A program made the translations under genes and the position numbers. A DNA stretch of 64,000 nucleotides from Pedococcus badiiscoriae (GTDB lineage Bacteria > Actinomycetota > Actinomycetes > Actinomycetales > Dermatophilaceae), in NCBI RefSeq assembly GCF_013408925.1, contig NZ_JACCAB010000001.1:1178001-1242000 (forward strand). The letters run 5' to 3'. The stretch's first letter is position 1. Each line of letters opens with the position of its first letter. Of this stretch, positions 8,174 to 17,466 are shown one piece after another. Under the pieces are notes generated by a model. The model saw nothing but the letters and a program-made list of their open reading frames with translations. It ran no database searches and was not told where the DNA came from.

Positions 8174-9881
8174 GGTCGGGGAACTGGTCGTCGCGGAACT
8201 CCTGCGACAGGGACTGGCCCCCGTCGAAGGCGCGCTGCTCCCGGTCGCGCAGCTCGACCCGGCGGATCTTGCCCGAGATCGTCTTGGGCAGCTCGAAGAA
8301 CTCGATGCGCCGCACGCGCAGGTAGGGCGCGAGGTGGCCACGAGCGTGCGCGAGGATCGCCTTCGCGGTCTCCGCGTCGGGCTCCCAGCCGGGCGCGAGG
8401 GCGATGTAGGCCTTGGGCACCGCGAGCCGGGTCGGGTCGGGTGCCGGGACGACCGCCGCCTCGGCCACCGCAGGGTGCTCGATGAGCACGCTCTCCAGCT
8501 CGAACGGGGACACCTTGTAGTCGCTCGCCTTGAACACGTCGTCGGTCCGGCCGATGTAGGTGATGTAGCCGTCCGAGTCCCGCTGGGCCACGTCACCGGT
8601 GTGGTAGTAGCCGCCGGCCATGGCCTCGGCCTGCCGCTCCTCGTCGCCGAGGTAGCCGGTCATCAGGTTGACCGGGTGCCGGGACAGGTCGAGGACGATC
8701 TCCCCCTCGTCGGCGAGCTCGCCCGTGAGCGGGTCGAGGAGCGCGACCGGCACCCCGGGCATGGGACGCCCCATCGACCCCGGCTTCAGGGGCTCACCGG
8801 CGATGTTGCCGATCTGCAGGGTGGTCTCGGTCTGGCCGTACCCGTCGCGGATGGTCAGGTCCCACGCGTGCTGGACCTGGGTGATCACCTCGGGGTTGAG
8901 GGGTTCGCCGGCCGCGAGCAGCTCCCGCAGGTCGCCCTTGCCACCGCTGAGGTCGGCCTGGATGAGCATCCGCCAGACCGTCGGGGGAGCGCAGAACGTC
9001 GTCACCCCGGCGCGACGGATCTGGTCCAGCAGCCGGCCCGCGTCGAACCGCGTGTAGTTGTAGACGAAGATCGTGGCCTCCGCGATCCACGGGGCGAAGA
9101 AGCACGACCAGGCGTGCTTGGCCCAGCCGGGCGAGCTGATGGCCAGATGGACGTCACCCGGCCGGGCCCCGATCCAGTACATCGTGGACAGGTGGCCGAC
9201 CGGGTACGAAACCTGGGTGTGCTCAACGAGTTTCGGCTTGCTGGTCGTGCCCGAGGTGAAGTAGAGCAGCAGCGGATCCGTGGACGCGGTGACCGTCTCG
9301 AAAGGGTGGGGCTGCTCGGCATACGCGTCGGCGTAGGCGTGCCAGCCGTCCGCCTCGCCGACACACACGCGCAGGTAGTCGCCCGGCACTTCGTCGAACT
9401 TGGCGGAATCCGCGGCGTTGGCCACGACGACCCGGGCGCCCCCGCGCTCGACCCGGTCGCGAAGGTCGGCCGGACCGAGCGCGGCGGTCGTCGGCATGAT
9501 GACGGCGCCCAGCTTGAACACCCCGAGCATCGTCTCCCACAGCTCGACCTGGTTGCCGAGCATGAGCAGCACCCGGTCCCCCTTGGCCACCCCGAGCCCC
9601 GACAGCCAGACGGCGACCTGGTCCGAGCGGGTCGCCAGCTCGTCGAAGCTCAGCTTGAGCTCGGAGCCGTCCTCCTCGACGATCCACAAGGCCGTCGTGG
9701 CGTTGCCGCGCGCGATCTGGTCGAACCAGTCGATCGCCCAGCTGAAGCGCTCCCCCACCTCCGGCCAGCGGAACTCGGCGACGGCGCGGTCGTGCTGTCC
9801 GGTGAGCGCGACGAGCGTGTCACGCGCCTGTCGGTATGCCGTGGTGCTGGGGCGGGGCTCGGCTGTCGAGGTGGGTGCCAT
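8163..9881 (-). CDS. acyl-CoA synthetase, medium-chain (ACSM)-like, AMP-forming
   Basis: The 572-residue product activates a carboxylic acid to an acyl-CoA through an acyl-adenylate. It shows the P-loop YFTSGTTSKPKLVEHT, the motif DGYGQTETT, the hinge YIGRTDDVFKASDYKVSP and the C-terminal catalytic lysine region PKTISGKIRRVELR. ISSPGWAKHAWSCFFAPW resembles medium-chain and benzoate-type ACSM ligases rather than acetyl-CoA synthetase. The ATG at 9881 gives the family length. It lies 13 bp downstream of the phosphofructokinase gene on the same strand. The exact substrate is uncertain. Confidence 0.9.
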   Translation of the reverse strand: MAPTSTAEPRPSTTAYRQARDTLVALTGQHDRAVAEFRWPEVGERFSWAIDWFDQIARGNATTALWIVEEDGSELKLSFDELATRSDQVAVWLSGLGVAKGDRVLLMLGNQVELWETMLGVFKLGAVIMPTTAALGPADLRDRVERGGARVVVANAADSAKFDEVPGDYLRVCVGEADGWHAYADAYAEQPHPFETVTASTDPLLLYFTSGTTSKPKLVEHTQVSYPVGHLSTMYWIGARPGDVHLAISSPGWAKHAWSCFFAPWIAEATIFVYNYTRFDAGRLLDQIRRAGVTTFCAPPTVWRMLIQADLSGGKGDLRELLAAGEPLNPEVITQVQHAWDLTIRDGYGQTETTLQIGNIAGEPLKPGSMGRPMPGVPVALLDPLTGELADEGEIVLDLSRHPVNLMTGYLGDEERQAEAMAGGYYHTGDVAQRDSDGYITYIGRTDDVFKASDYKVSPFELESVLIEHPAVAEAAVVPAPDPTRLAVPKAYIALAPGWEPDAETAKAILAHARGHLAPYLRVRRIEFFELPKTISGKIRRVELRDREQRAFDGGQSLSQEFRDDQFPDLKA

Positions 9882-9894
9882 GGCACCGACTGTG

Positions 9895-11094
9895 CTACGC
9901 CTGCCCGAGGTCAGCAAGCAGGGCGGTGAACCAGTCGACGGAGTGGTCGAACGCCTTGCCGCCCTTGATCCGGTCGAACTCGATGGCGCGCAGGGTGTCG
10001 CCGCGCTCCTCGTCGTGGCCCACGACCCCGGACTCCCCACGCAGGGCTGCATCGACGGCATACGTCGTGCAGTCCTTGATGAGGGCGAGATCCGCGTCGT
10101 TGGCCGCCGCAGACCGCGCGAAGTAGCCGCTCTTCTGGACCAGCACCTTCTCGGCGCCGAGCTGGTCGGCGAACTGCTTGGCGAACCACGCCCCGGGGTT
10201 GACCTTGTCGAGCTGCACGTGGCCGAACGGATCGCGTGGCACCTCCTGGCCGCTCGCCTCCATCGACTCGACGATCTCGGAGACGCCTGCACCCTCGGAG
10301 ACGAAGAGGTTGACGCAGTCGTGCTCGTCCATGACCGCACTCAGCCGCTTGGCCTCGCTGGCGATGTCCAGCGGGCGCTCGGGGACGAAGACACCGTGCA
10401 CTTCCCACGGTCCGGGTGCGTTGTCGAGCCAGCCACTGAACTCCGACCCCCGCACCCACTGGTGGTACGCGAGAGCTGTTGCGGCAGTAAGCCATCCGCA
10501 GTTACGACCCATCACCTCGTGCACGATGAGCATCCGCGGGTTGGCGGAGTGCTCGGCGATCACGTTGCGCGCGAACGTGGCGCCCTGCTCGGCGGCCGTC
10601 CAGGCGCCGAGCGACTGCCGGATCGGGATCACGTCGTTGTCGATGGTCTTGGGGAGCCCGACGACCGTCAGCTCGTAGCCATGGGAGTGCAGGTAGGCCG
10701 CGAGGTCGGCCGCCGTGCCGTTGGTGTCGTCGCCGCCGATCGTGTGCAGCACGTCGACCCCGTCGCGGGTGAGCTGCTCGGCGGCGACGTGCAGGGGGTC
10801 CTGACCCTCCTGGACGAGGCCGCGCTCGACGCAGTCGGCCACGTTGGTGAGCTTGACCCGGCTGTTGCCGATCGGGCTGCCACCGAAGCCGTGCAGCCGG
10901 TGGGCGGTGGTCCGCACGTCGTCGGTGACCTCCACGGAGTCACCCGTGAGCAGACCGGCGTACCCGTTGCGGTAGGCCAGGATGCGCACGTTCGGCGCGA
11001 CCTCGGAGTACCGCTCGATGAGCCCGCCGACAGCGGACGAGAGGCACGGTGCGAGGCCTCCGGCGGTGAGCATGGCGACGGTCTTGACGGTCAT
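9895..11094 (-). CDS. pfp: 6-phosphofructokinase, pyrophosphate-dependent type
   Basis: The product phosphorylates fructose 6-phosphate to the 1,6-bisphosphate in glycolysis. Two features favour pyrophosphate over ATP as donor. The nucleotide loop reads IGGDDTNG (Asp where ATP enzymes have Gly), and the catalytic motif reads PKTIDNDVIPI (Lys in place of Gly before TIDND). The N-terminus has the usual TAGGLAPC glycine-rich loop. The length (399) fits the longer PPi-dependent group common in actinobacteria. ATG at 11094 was chosen because it precedes the conserved VKTVAMLTAGG; an upstream in-frame GTG has no support. Confidence 0.9.
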   Translation of the reverse strand: MTVKTVAMLTAGGLAPCLSSAVGGLIERYSEVAPNVRILAYRNGYAGLLTGDSVEVTDDVRTTAHRLHGFGGSPIGNSRVKLTNVADCVERGLVQEGQDPLHVAAEQLTRDGVDVLHTIGGDDTNGTAADLAAYLHSHGYELTVVGLPKTIDNDVIPIRQSLGAWTAAEQGATFARNVIAEHSANPRMLIVHEVMGRNCGWLTAATALAYHQWVRGSEFSGWLDNAPGPWEVHGVFVPERPLDIASEAKRLSAVMDEHDCVNLFVSEGAGVSEIVESMEASGQEVPRDPFGHVQLDKVNPGAWFAKQFADQLGAEKVLVQKSGYFARSAAANDADLALIKDCTTYAVDAALRGESGVVGHDEERGDTLRAIEFDRIKGGKAFDHSVDWFTALLADLGQA

Positions 11095-11137
11095 GCGCCC
11101 ACTCTGCCGTGTCGGCGGGGACACGGCCACCGTCGTC

Positions 11138-12022
11138 TCAGCCGATCGACATCACGGCACCGGTGCGCTCCCAGCGCATCACGGCCAGCAGGGCCGACGT
11201 GGGCAGCGACACGCACCCGGCGGTGCCCCGGCCCGTGTCGACGTGGAAGAAGATCGCCGAACCCCGCCCGGGCGTCCGCGCCTCGTTGTAGCCGATCACC
11301 TGGGCGTAGTCGTAGGCCGGCGTCTTGAGGAGGTTCTCGGCCGAGGTCCAACGGCCGTTCACCGGCTTGCGCTGGTGGGTGTTGTAGAGGCTCGACCGGC
11401 TGTCATCGACCCAGACGTCCGAGCTGTCGACCCTGAACCACCCTTGCGGCAGACCGGGGTTGGCGCGCACGCCGAAGCCACCGCGCAGGGGGAAGGTGCC
11501 TGCCGGGGTCCTGAGGTCACCCTCCCTCTTGGACCAGCTCACGCCGTTGAGCCCGACGTGGCCGTAGTAGGGGCCGAGGTCGAGGACATAGCCGGCGGAC
11601 GTCCTGCGGCAGGCGCGGACCGTCGCGCTCGAGCCGGACGACCTCACCGTCACGACCTGCGAGGCGACAACTCCCGAGGGGACCGAGCAGGCCGGTGCGG
11701 CCTGGGGCTTCGGGCTGGGCTTCGCGGCGAGCGCCGGACTCGGTTTCGGGCGCGGCCGCGGTGTGGAGTGGGTTGTCGTGGCTGGCTTCGGCTTCGCCTT
11801 CGGCGCAGCGGTGGTGGTCGTCGAGGACGAGGTGGTCGTCGAGGTGGTGGTGGCCAGGTCCGTCGCGGTCGGCGCTGTCGCCGAGGACGCACGGGTTGAC
11901 GGGGCGGCGGCAGGCGCCGCAGCAGAGCAGGCGGCGAGCGCGGCGACTGCCGCCAGCCCCAGCGCCGTGGACCTCACGGCATACCCGGGACGCGGACGAC
12001 GCGGACGCAACGGCCCGGTCAT
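11138..12022 (-). CDS. L,D-transpeptidase (YkuD family), exported
   Basis: An N-terminal lipoprotein-like or signal segment (LGLAAVAALAACSAAAP) is followed by a long Thr/Ser/Pro/Lys linker and then a catalytic domain. The domain ends with FFHVDTGRGTAGCVSLP, the His...Gly-Cys catalytic motif of YkuD-type L,D-transpeptidases, which form 3-3 peptidoglycan cross-links or attach proteins to peptidoglycan. YYGHVGLNG and RTPAGTFPLRGGFG are typical of the actinobacterial subgroup. The ATG overlaps the stop of the upstream M15 peptidase gene (ATGA), so two wall-modifying enzymes are produced together. Confidence 0.88.
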   Translation of the reverse strand: MTGPLRPRRPRPGYAVRSTALGLAAVAALAACSAAAPAAAPSTRASSATAPTATDLATTTSTTTSSSTTTTAAPKAKPKPATTTHSTPRPRPKPSPALAAKPSPKPQAAPACSVPSGVVASQVVTVRSSGSSATVRACRRTSAGYVLDLGPYYGHVGLNGVSWSKREGDLRTPAGTFPLRGGFGVRANPGLPQGWFRVDSSDVWVDDSRSSLYNTHQRKPVNGRWTSAENLLKTPAYDYAQVIGYNEARTPGRGSAIFFHVDTGRGTAGCVSLPTSALLAVMRWERTGAVMSIG

Positions 12023-12972
12023 CGGTCGAAGTGCTGGTAGTCGGGAGGTCCCCACAGGCCACCCCAGCGCAGGCCCTGGCTCGTGAACGCCCGCACCGCG
12101 GCGCTCCCGCTGGAGGAGAACACGCCCGGCGCCGGCCCACGCCTGCTCAGCCAGTAGCGGTCCGGGTACACCGTCCCGTTGTCGGCGACGTACGGGTTCT
12201 CGAAGTCGTTGACGTCGATCGCCGTGCCGTAGGCGTGCTTGCTGTAGACCTTGCTGGCCTCCTGGCCGCCGACGTAGCGGCAGTTGAACGCGGAGGTGTT
12301 GTCCGCCGCCATCGCCGCGTAGTCGTTGGCGCCCGGCCCCTTGGGGTTCCTGCCCCAGGACGAGTCCATCGGCCTCATCTGCCGGATGCGGAACCGCAGG
12401 TCGTAGAGCTGGGAGAGGGCCGCAGCCGCCGCGCCGGCGATCGAGGCGTTGACGACGACCGATCCGCGGGACCGCTTGCCGTCGAAGCCCCAGAAGTTGA
12501 CGCGCACGTACCTCAGCTGCGAGCGGCCCACCGGGCAGCCGCTGGTCCACGAGTAGCCCACCATCGCCTTCCAGACACCGTCCGGCACCCGCCCGATCGT
12601 GGCGTTGGCGCCGGACCCGACCGCCGGATCGTTCTTGGGGAACCGCACCGTCGGCTCGGCGCCGGCGCTGGCGACCGGGGCCAGGCTGGTGGCCGACGAT
12701 GATGTCCCGGCAGCGCTCGTATGCCGCGTGGCCGGCGTGGGCGTGACCGACGCCGAGGGCGTGGCGCGGCTGGTCGGGCTCGCGCTGGCGCTCGGGGTGG
12801 TGCTGGGTGTCGGGCTCGTCGGCGCGGAGGTGGCAGACGTCGATGTCGCCGAGGCAGACGCGGCGCCGGCCCCGGGGCCTCCCTTGGCCGGGGAGTCGGG
12901 CTGTCCGCCACCACACGCGGAGGCGAGGACGGCACACAGCAGAGGCACGGCATACAGGGAGCGGGACGTCAT
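12019..12972 (-). CDS. lipoprotein M15-family (VanY-like) D-alanyl-D-alanine carboxypeptidase
   Basis: The start at 12972 gives a clear lipoprotein signal peptide with lipobox LASAC. A Ser/Thr/Pro linker of about 80 residues reaches the catalytic domain. There the zinc ligands SKHAYGTAIDVN (SxHxxGxxxD) and PPDYQHFD are present, as in M15 metallopeptidases that trim stem peptides. An upstream in-frame ATG would bury the signal peptide, so the shorter start is preferred. It shares an operon with the L,D-transpeptidase downstream, which uses the tetrapeptides such carboxypeptidases generate; that functional link is inference. Confidence 0.85.
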   Translation of the reverse strand: MTSRSLYAVPLLCAVLASACGGGQPDSPAKGGPGAGAASASATSTSATSAPTSPTPSTTPSASASPTSRATPSASVTPTPATRHTSAAGTSSSATSLAPVASAGAEPTVRFPKNDPAVGSGANATIGRVPDGVWKAMVGYSWTSGCPVGRSQLRYVRVNFWGFDGKRSRGSVVVNASIAGAAAAALSQLYDLRFRIRQMRPMDSSWGRNPKGPGANDYAAMAADNTSAFNCRYVGGQEASKVYSKHAYGTAIDVNDFENPYVADNGTVYPDRYWLSRRGPAPGVFSSSGSAAVRAFTSQGLRWGGLWGPPDYQHFDR

Positions 12973-13040
12973 GGGGCACCTACTGTGCCTGTTCCTCCCG
13001 CCCGAAGCCAGCCCGGACACGTGCCTCTCTCAGGTCGTGG

Positions 13041-13895
13041 TCACATGCAGGGACGCGCGACAGTAGGGATCGCCTGCGGGAGCCGGGGCGGCAGAGGGGG
13101 GACGTCGGCAAGCGGAGTCAGGCTCGTGAAGGCGTTGCCGATGACGAGGTCGACCCCGGACCCGGCGCGGCCGTCCTTGACCAGCTGGGCGCCAGGGACG
13201 TGCTCCTGCAGCAGCGCCGCGGCGAGGTCGCCCTCCTCGCCGTAGCGGATGACGGCGGGCCCCAGCTGCATGGTCCGCAACGGGTCGTTCGACACGTCCT
13301 TGACCTTGAACCCCCGGGCCGCGACGGCATCGGCGACGGTCTTGGCCAGACCGGTCTTGTAGGTCGTGTTGTAGACGTTGACCTTGACCTCGGACGGGAT
13401 CGGCTTGAGTCGTGCCGGGATGGGGACCATGTGTTGGTAGCCCAGGCCCACGACGACGTCGACGGAGGTGCCCGACCGGGCGTCGGTGAACAGCTTGGCC
13501 CCCGGGATCTGGGAGGCCGCCAGCAGAGCCTGGTCGAGACCGTCCGGGCCGTGGTGGACGACCGCCGTCTGGGTGACGTACCAGGAGTCAGGCGCGTTGC
13601 TGATGCCCCCGACGGTGAACTTGCGCTTGAACAGGCCTATCGCGACCTCCGCCGCCACGCCGTGACGGCCCGTGGCGTTCATGACGTTGACGGTGAAGGA
13701 GCCCCGCGCCGGCGCAGGGACGACGTCTGGGGTGCAGGCGGGCTTCGGCGGCGGCGGTGTCATCCAGCCGGCCGAGTAGGCCGCCGTGATGCTGGCCGTG
13801 CCGAGCAGCACGCCGGGGACGGTGACGAACAGCATGATCTGGCGCAACCGGTGCTTGCGCCACACCTGGGTGGGCGTGAGGTCCACGTCCTTCAT
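13041..13895 (-). CDS. membrane protein with two LytR_C domains and no LCP domain
   Basis: A short cytoplasmic N-terminus and one membrane helix (LFVTVPGVLLGTASITAAYS) lead to two extracellular repeats. The first has FTVNVMNATGRHGVAAEVAI, the second VKVNVYNTTYKTGLAKTVAD with GFKVKDVSNDPL. Both match the LytR_C fold found at the C-terminus of LytR-CpsA-Psr ligases. The catalytic LCP domain itself is absent. The role is probably envelope-associated binding. ATG at 13895 follows a GGGGG-type ribosome-binding site. A single-domain paralogue is encoded at 31249-31779. Confidence 0.85.
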   Translation of the reverse strand: MKDVDLTPTQVWRKHRLRQIMLFVTVPGVLLGTASITAAYSAGWMTPPPPKPACTPDVVPAPARGSFTVNVMNATGRHGVAAEVAIGLFKRKFTVGGISNAPDSWYVTQTAVVHHGPDGLDQALLAASQIPGAKLFTDARSGTSVDVVVGLGYQHMVPIPARLKPIPSEVKVNVYNTTYKTGLAKTVADAVAARGFKVKDVSNDPLRTMQLGPAVIRYGEEGDLAAALLQEHVPGAQLVKDGRAGSGVDLVIGNAFTSLTPLADVPPLPPRLPQAIPTVARPCM

Positions 13896-14036
13896 CTGGT
13901 GCCCCCTGACTCGCTGATCGTGAATCACAATCGTCACATCAGTCACACCAGTCACACGTCAAGCGACACGCGGACCGTCGCTTTCGTCACCGAGCCGTGA
14001 TCCAGCGGCCCCGGACCTGGAGCGGGGTCGGGTCGG

Positions 14037-15125
14037 TCAGACGGCGGCGAGGTCTCGCGCCACGAGCTCGGCGACCTGCACCATGTTGAGGGCCGCGCCC
14101 TTGCGCAGGTTGTCGCCGCAGATGAAGAAGTCGAGCGTGTTGGGGAAGTCGAGCGCCTGACGCAACCGGCCGGCAAAGCGCGGGTCAGCCCCGACGATGT
14201 CCGACGGCGTGGGGAACTCCAGGCTCTCCGGGTCGTCGAGCACCACCACGGCCGGCGCCTCCACGAGCGCCTGCCGAGCCTCCGCGACGTCGATCTTGCG
14301 CGCGAACGTCGCGTGTACCGCCACGGAGTGCGTCGTGACGACGGGCACGCGGACACAGGTCGCGGACACGCGCAGCTCGGGCAGCCCGAGCACCTTGCGG
14401 GTCTCGTTGCGGATCTTCAGCTCCTCGGTCGTCCAGCCGTCCTCGGCGGCCGCCCCGATCCACGGGATCACGTTGAGGGCCAGCGGTGCCGGGAAGGGCG
14501 ACTCGGCTCCGAGCTCGTGCTCGATGAGGCGTCGCACGTCGCCCGCCTGGTGGCCCAGCTCGCGGTGACCAGCGACGACCTGGAGCTCGTCATAGAGCCG
14601 GGCCATGCCGACCCGGCCGGCCCCGGAGGCAGCCTGGTAGGAGGCCACGACCAGCTCGGTGAGCTCCCAGCCGGCGTGCAGGACGCCCAGCGCGTCGATC
14701 ATGGTCAGCGTCGTGGCGCCGGGGTTGGCGATGATGCCCTTGGGCCGGTTGCGGATCTGCAGCGGGTTGACCTCGGGGACGACCAGCGGGATGTCCGGAT
14801 CACCGCGCAGCGCCGAGCTGTTGTCGATGACGACCGCGCCCCGGGCCGCGGCAATGGGCGCCCACAGGGCAGCCACGGGCGCCGGGACGTCGACAAGGGC
14901 GATGTCGACGTCGTCGAAGAACTCGGGGGACAGCTCCTGGACGACGACCTCGCGACCGCATACGACCAGGACGGTGCCGGCGTCCTCGGCGCACGCAGCG
15001 GCCCGGATCTCCCCCCAGACGTCGGCCCGCATCGCGAGCACCTGCTGGGTGACCGCCCCCACGGCCCCGGTGGCACCGACCAGTGCGAGGGTCGGACGCG
15101 GGGCCTTCGAGGCGAGTGAGGTCAC
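14037..15125 (-). CDS. asd: aspartate-semialdehyde dehydrogenase-like protein lacking the catalytic cysteine
   Basis: The product has the NADP-binding loop [14 protein letters not shown], the phosphate and substrate segments [13 protein letters not shown] and [12 protein letters not shown], and the motif RNETRKVLG, all typical of ASADH, which makes aspartate semialdehyde for lysine, methionine and threonine. Where the family has NCT with the nucleophilic cysteine, this protein reads [12 protein letters not shown], so the cysteine is replaced by alanine. It overlaps the lysC stop by GTGA, the usual lysC-asd arrangement. It may be an inactive or repurposed paralogue with a regulatory role. A second asd elsewhere would be expected. 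Confidence 0.85.
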   Translation of the reverse strand: MTSLASKAPRPTLALVGATGAVGAVTQQVLAMRADVWGEIRAAACAEDAGTVLVVCGREVVVQELSPEFFDDVDIALVDVPAPVAALWAPIAAARGAVVIDNSSALRGDPDIPLVVPEVNPLQIRNRPKGIIANPGATTLTMIDALGVLHAGWELTELVVASYQAASGAGRVGMARLYDELQVVAGHRELGHQAGDVRRLIEHELGAESPFPAPLALNVIPWIGAAAEDGWTTEELKIRNETRKVLGLPELRVSATCVRVPVVTTHSVAVHATFARKIDVAEARQALVEAPAVVVLDDPESLEFPTPSDIVGADPRFAGRLRQALDFPNTLDFFICGDNLRKGAALNMVQVAELVARDLAAV

Positions 15126-15643
15126 CGGCCGGTGCCTCCGTAGACCACGGCCTCTCCTTCAGCGGAGTCCAGCCCGAACGCCGAGTGGACGGCGCGCACG
15201 GCATCGTCGAGGACGTCGGCCCGGGTCACCACCGAGATGCGGATCTCGGACGTCGAGATCATCTCGATGTTGACGCCGGTGTCGGCGAGAGCCTTGAAGA
15301 ACGTCGCGGAGACCCCCGGGTGCGAACGCATCCCGGCGCCCACCAGAGACAGCTTGCCGATCTGGTCGTCGTACTGGATCGAGGCGAAGCCCACGGACTC
15401 CTGCACCTTCCTCAGTGCGTGCACGCCGGTCTGGCCGTCCGTCTTGGGGCAGGTGAACGAGATGTCGGTCAGGCCGGTCTCGGTCGCCGACACGTTCTGG
15501 ACGATCATGTCGATGTTGATCTCGGCGTCGGCGCAGGTCTGGAAGATCGCAGCCGCCTTGCCGGGATGGTCGGGGACGCCGACGACGGTGATCTTGGCTT
15601 CGGTGCGGTCGTGGGCGACACCGGCGATGATGGGGGCTTCCAC
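15122..15643 (-). CDS. lysC: aspartate kinase beta subunit from internal in-frame start
   Basis: Inside lysC a GTG at 15643 is preceded by GAAGGAGACACC, the best Shine-Dalgarno match in this gene. The 173-residue product contains just the two ACT regulatory domains. This matches the alpha2-beta2 aspartate kinases of Corynebacterium and Bacillus, where beta starts near codon 250. The site is seen directly; production of the subunit is inferred from the known family. Confidence 0.75.
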   Translation of the reverse strand: MEAPIIAGVAHDRTEAKITVVGVPDHPGKAAAIFQTCADAEINIDMIVQNVSATETGLTDISFTCPKTDGQTGVHALRKVQESVGFASIQYDDQIGKLSLVGAGMRSHPGVSATFFKALADTGVNIEMISTSEIRISVVTRADVLDDAVRAVHSAFGLDSAEGEAVVYGGTGR

Positions 15644-16393
15644 GGTGTCTCCTTCACCTGGTTTGTCCGTGACGATGGTGCCCTCCTTCGCTGAGAAGGA
15701 GCTCCGGACGTGGATGGGGATGTCGAAACGACGGGCGTACTCGACGCTGCGCAAGTGCAGCACCTTCGACCCCGAGGCCGCCAGCTCCAGCATCTCCTCG
15801 TTGGAGATGCGGTGGATCTTCCTGGCGGCAGGGACGATCCGCGGGTCGGCGGTGAACACACCGTCGACGTCGGTGTAGATCTCGCACACGTCCGCGTTGA
15901 GGGCGGCCGCCAGCGCGACCGCCGTCGTGTCGGTGCCGCCACGACCCAGGGTGGTGATCTCCTTGGTGTCCTGGCTGACGCCCTGGAACCCGGCGACGAT
16001 GACGATGTGGCCCTTGTCGAGGGCGTCGGTGACCCGTCCGGGCGTCACGTCGATGATCCGGGCGCGGCCGTGGGACGAGTCGGTGATGACCCCTGCCTGG
16101 CTGCCCGTGAAGGACCGCACGGTGTATCCGAGGTCGGCGATCGCCATCGCGACGAGCGCCATCGAGATGCGCTCGCCCGCCGTCAGCAACATGTCCAGCT
16201 CGCGCGGCGGGGGCTGTGGGCTCACCTGGTTGGCCAGGTCGAGCAGCTCGTCGGTGCTGTCCCCCATGGCCGACACGGCCACGCACACGTCGTTGCCGGC
16301 CTTCTTGGCCTCGGCGATCCGGCGGGCGACGCGCTTGATGCTCGCGGCGTCGGCGAGCGAGGAGCCGCCGTACTTCTGGACGACGATGGGCAC
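15122..16393 (-). CDS. lysC: aspartate kinase (alpha subunit)
   Basis: The product phosphorylates aspartate in the first step of lysine, threonine and methionine synthesis. It begins with the family motif [13 protein letters not shown] and contains [20 protein letters not shown] in the catalytic domain. Two C-terminal ACT domains follow ([18 protein letters not shown] and [20 protein letters not shown]), which bind the feedback inhibitors. The GTG at 16393 has an AGGAGAAG site. The stop overlaps the asd start. A strong internal start lies at codon 251, which would give a separate beta subunit. Confidence 0.95.
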   Translation of the reverse strand: MPIVVQKYGGSSLADAASIKRVARRIAEAKKAGNDVCVAVSAMGDSTDELLDLANQVSPQPPPRELDMLLTAGERISMALVAMAIADLGYTVRSFTGSQAGVITDSSHGRARIIDVTPGRVTDALDKGHIVIVAGFQGVSQDTKEITTLGRGGTDTTAVALAAALNADVCEIYTDVDGVFTADPRIVPAARKIHRISNEEMLELAASGSKVLHLRSVEYARRFDIPIHVRSSFSAKEGTIVTDKPGEGDTVEAPIIAGVAHDRTEAKITVVGVPDHPGKAAAIFQTCADAEINIDMIVQNVSATETGLTDISFTCPKTDGQTGVHALRKVQESVGFASIQYDDQIGKLSLVGAGMRSHPGVSATFFKALADTGVNIEMISTSEIRISVVTRADVLDDAVRAVHSAFGLDSAEGEAVVYGGTGR

Positions 16394-16446
16394 GGTGCTT
16401 CTCCTGGGACCACGGGGCGGGCAGGTGCGGGGTGGGATGGGCGGCC

Positions 16447-16452
16447 AGTCTA
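16447..16452 (-). promoter_or_regulatory. candidate -10 for lysC-asd
   Basis: TAGACT on the minus strand lies 54 bp upstream of the lysC GTG and would give a leader of roughly 47 nt. No clear -35 was seen. Confidence 0.4.
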
Positions 16453-16539
16453 TCTGCGGTCCTCATCGTGGGACGCGGGTGCCGTATGCCGGACGCACGA
16501 GTGAGTACCAAAGCTCAGGTCCAGGGGGTGGTGCGCCGC

Positions 16540-16545
16540 TAGCCT
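16540..16545 (+). promoter_or_regulatory. leaderless -10 hexamer TAGCCT
   Basis: The hexamer ends 6 nt before the ATG at 16552, so transcription should begin at or next to the start codon. No ribosome-binding site is present. Confidence 0.6.
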
Positions 16546-16551
16546 TCGCGC

Positions 16552-17466
16552 ATGAGCATCGAGGTGCAGGGGGTGCGGCGAGCTTTCGGGGACGTGCTCG
16601 CCGTCGACAGCATCAGCCTCACGGCGCAGCCCGGCGAGGTCACCGCGTTGATCGGTCCCAACGGTTCGGGCAAGACCACCTTGCTCCTGATGATGGCGAC
16701 GCTGCTCGTGCCCGACCAGGGCCAGATCCGCATCGACGGCCTCGACCCGGTCAGCCAACCGGCGCAGGTGCGCGCACGGATCGGGTGGATGCCCGACGGC
16801 TTCGGCACCTGGGACGCCCTCACGGTGCGCGAGGTCCTGCACACCATCGCCGCGGCATACCGGATCCCGGCTGACCGGGCTCGGGCCCGCACCGACGAGC
16901 TGTTGCACACGGTGCACCTCGAGGACCTGGCCGACCGGCGGGCGCGGGTCCTGTCGCGGGGACAGAAGCAGCGGCTCGGGCTGGCGCGGGCACTGATCAA
17001 CGACCCCAGCGTGCTGCTGCTCGACGAACCGGCCTCCGGACTCGACCCGCGCAGCCGGATCGAGCTACGAGACGTGCTGAGATCCCTTGCGGCACAAGGC
17101 AAGACGGTGCTCGTGTCCAGCCACATCCTCACCGAGCTCCAGGAGGTGGCTGACCGCGCCGTCATCGTCGCCCGCGGCCGGAGCCTGGAGACCCAGAGCC
17201 TGGACGCCGACGTCGTCGCGACGGCGCTGGCTTCCTGGCGCATCGACTCGCTCGACCCCGAACGCCTCAACGCCTGGCTCGAGGAACACCACGTCGCGTC
17301 GACCCGCAGCGGCGGCGGCCTCACCGAGGTCGAGGTGGCCGGCGAGGAGAACGCGGCCCGGTTGCTTGCGGACCTGGTCCGCGACGGCATCCGGGTCATC
17401 GCCTTCGCACCCAGCCAGGGCGCCCTCGAGTCCGCCTACCTCGCAGCGACGGAGGACCGGCGATGA
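16552..17466 (+). CDS. ABC transporter ATP-binding protein
   Basis: The 304-residue product hydrolyses ATP to drive a partner membrane protein. It has Walker A GPNGSGKTT, the signature LSRGQKQRLGLARAL, Walker B VLLLDEPASGLD and the switch histidine in SSHILTEL. This is the drug/antibiotic or Nat-type exporter class, with a long C-terminal extension. Its stop overlaps the ATG of the permease gene (ATGA). It appears to be leaderless, with TAGCCT six bases upstream of the start. The transported substrate is unknown. Confidence 0.92.
   Translation: MSIEVQGVRRAFGDVLAVDSISLTAQPGEVTALIGPNGSGKTTLLLMMATLLVPDQGQIRIDGLDPVSQPAQVRARIGWMPDGFGTWDALTVREVLHTIAAAYRIPADRARARTDELLHTVHLEDLADRRARVLSRGQKQRLGLARALINDPSVLLLDEPASGLDPRSRIELRDVLRSLAAQGKTVLVSSHILTELQEVADRAVIVARGRSLETQSLDADVVATALASWRIDSLDPERLNAWLEEHHVASTRSGGGLTEVEVAGEENAARLLADLVRDGIRVIAFAPSQGALESAYLAATEDRR

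Noticed and set aside
7455..9929. An 824-codon plus-strand open frame
   Set aside because: It overlaps the membrane protein at 7343-8173 in another frame and then runs antisense to the acyl-CoA ligase. The composition (Arg, Pro, Gly, Ser) is that of a shadow frame.
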